From Actinomycetota bacterium (GTDB taxonomy: Bacteria; Actinomycetota; Acidimicrobiia; Acidimicrobiales; Ilumatobacteraceae): a stretch of 7,020 bases of DNA. Position numbers and translations under genes: made by a program. The notes under the pieces were generated by a model that was given only the letters and a program-made list of their open reading frames with translations, made no database searches and was not told where the DNA came from. Of this stretch, positions 6,502 to 7,020 are shown in pieces. How positions within the stretch are numbered: position 1 is the stretch's first letter; every line of letters starts with the position of its first letter. The stretch lies in the NCBI GenBank assembly GCA_009705435.1, contig WLTJ01000083.1:1-7020 (forward strand), in the 5' to 3' direction.

Positions 6502-6507
6502 ACAGTA
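6502..6507 (-). promoter_or_regulatory. Putative -10, leaderless start of DUF3151 operon
   Basis: TACTGT on the minus strand is followed by GTCTCT and then the ATG at 6495, so transcription would begin at the start codon. It decides this start over the longer open frame. No clear -35 is seen; its -35 region would lie against the opposite promoter at 6539-6544. Confidence 0.55.
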
Positions 6508-6538
6508 TCTATCGCAGAAGCAAAGACACACTCTTAGG

Positions 6539-6544
6539 TAAGGT
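6539..6544 (+). promoter_or_regulatory. Putative -10, leaderless start of the 98-aa membrane protein
   Basis: TAAGGT is followed by AAAGCC (six bases) and the ATG at 6551. No -35 consensus is visible. It faces away from the DUF3151 promoter, and the two core promoters share a 55-bp gap that also carries AGACACA twice (6498-6504 and 6524-6530). Confidence 0.55.
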
Positions 6545-6550
6545 AAAGCC

Positions 6551-6847
6551 ATGGCTTCTTCAATGCACACTTTGTTACTGGCAATCGACGTCAGCAAGTT
6601 GGAAAACTTCATGACCGCTGGTGCCGTGGCTCCAATAGTCGTCGGACTAGTGATCTTTCGATTCGCCGCCAACGCGATGATCAAAGCCTTCGTCGTCATT
6701 GTGGCGTTGGCCCTTGGGGGCTTGGTCTATTCGCAACGCAGTCAAATATCTGACTGCGTTGATCAAGCCAAATTGATCGAATCCCTTGAGGGAGATCAGG
6801 CTCAATGCACAATCTTGGGATACGACTTTCAACTTGACATTCCTTGA
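6551..6847 (+). CDS. Small predicted membrane protein with two C-terminal cysteines
   Basis: The 98-residue product has a short, partly hydrophobic N-terminus, then two closely spaced hydrophobic segments (about 23-38 and 43-60) joined by a very short polar turn, which suggests a helical hairpin in the membrane. The 38-residue tail that follows is polar and has C69 and C86, ending GYDFQLDIP. If the hairpin reading is correct, both termini are on the same side; topology cannot be fixed because positive charges are few and spread (K16, R37, K45, R63). I recall similar small proteins with a membrane segment followed by a short cysteine-containing tail in actinobacteria, but can name no family. 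The start is supported by the leaderless -10 six bases upstream. It diverges from DUF3151 and is followed after 78 bp by the phosphatase gene. Confidence 0.8.
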   Translation: MASSMHTLLLAIDVSKLENFMTAGAVAPIVVGLVIFRFAANAMIKAFVVIVALALGGLVYSQRSQISDCVDQAKLIESLEGDQAQCTILGYDFQLDIP

Positions 6848-6867
6848 GCAAGCGCTTTTAGTGACAT

Positions 6868-6885
6868 AGATCTGCAGGAAGATCT
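6868..6885. repeat. Inverted repeat AGATCT-N6-AGATCT
   Basis: Two copies of the self-complementary hexamer AGATCT are separated by six bases. The element lies 21 bp after the stop of the 98-aa gene and just upstream of the expected -35 of the phosphatase gene. It has no T-run and is AT-rich, so it is a weak terminator at best; an operator is possible. Confidence 0.4.
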
Positions 6886-6913
6886 CAAGTTCAGTAATTT
6901 GATCGCAAGCGTC

Positions 6914-6919
6914 TAGCCT
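6914..6919 (+). promoter_or_regulatory. Putative -10, leaderless start of the phosphatase gene
   Basis: TAGCCT is followed by AAGCGC (six bases) and the ATG at 6926. No ribosome binding site is present, supporting a leaderless transcript. No -35 consensus is seen. Confidence 0.5.
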
Positions 6920-6925
6920 AAGCGC

Positions 6926-7020
6926 ATGGAAGTAGCCCTGATCCGCCATGCAATCCCTATTCGTAAAGAATTGGTGAGTGGTGTTGCGGACCCAGAATTA
7001 TCCGCGGACGGTTGTGCTCA
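6926..7020 (+). CDS. Histidine phosphatase superfamily protein, N-terminus only
   Basis: Thirty-one codons are present before the window ends. The opening MEVALIRHAIP carries the RH motif of the histidine phosphatase (phosphoglycerate mutase-like) superfamily, in which the histidine becomes phosphorylated during catalysis; here it is RHA rather than RHG, a common variant. The following DPELSADGCA matches the family's usual D-x-x-L-(S/T)-x-x-G stretch after the catalytic motif. The substrate cannot be told: members include phosphoglycerate mutases, SixA-type protein phosphatases and small-molecule phosphatases. The ATG is chosen for the motif position and the -10 element six bases upstream. 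Confidence 0.85.
   Translation, partial: MEVALIRHAIPIRKELVSGVADPELSADGCA

Noticed and set aside
6496..6699. Longer start for the DUF3151 gene (218 aa)
   Set aside because: The extension runs antisense through the 98-aa gene, is cysteine-rich and unlike the family, and the ATG at 6495 has a -10 element at the standard distance.

Overview
The window looks like chromosomal housekeeping DNA from an actinobacterium with intermediate G+C (about half, by eye). The main pointers are a DUF3151-family gene, a family I know essentially from Actinomycetota, and a repeated leaderless-promoter pattern (TANNNT, six bases, then ATG or GTG) in front of several genes. The balanced base composition and several protein details would fit Acidimicrobiia or an aquatic actinobacterial lineage, but that is inference; no rRNA or other strong marker is present.

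Layout, left to right. (1) 1-794, minus strand: the N-terminal 264 codons of alaS (alanyl-tRNA synthetase), cut by the window edge. (2) 857-1663, plus strand: a divergent gene for a cysteine-rich protein of unknown function. Its stop lies 7 bp from the stop of the convergent typA gene, and a perfect 10-bp hairpin sits just inside its 3' end. (3) 3724-1671, minus strand: a two-gene unit of a 66-residue protein with a basic head and an acidic tail, followed by typA/bipA (ribosome-associated GTPase). (4) 3725-3941: a 217-bp gap with small direct repeats and no clear terminator. (5) 6495-3942, minus strand: a tight four-gene unit of DUF3151, mobA-like molybdenum-cofactor nucleotidyltransferase, single-domain rhodanese, and rnd (ribonuclease D), with gaps of 8 and 18 bp and a 4-bp overlap. 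(6) 6551-6847, plus strand: a 98-residue small membrane protein diverging from DUF3151 across only 55 bp. (7) 6926-7020, plus strand: the start of a histidine phosphatase-superfamily gene.

The genes deal mostly with translation and RNA (alaS, typA, rnd), with sulfur/cofactor chemistry represented by the rhodanese and MobA. I see no CRISPR array, insertion sequence, phage gene, toxin-antitoxin pair, tRNA or rRNA. The most interesting signals are the leaderless architecture at five of the ten starts, the intragenic hairpin at the typA/cysteine-rich gene junction, and three poorly characterised small or unknown proteins. I found no evidence of a new multi-gene system.
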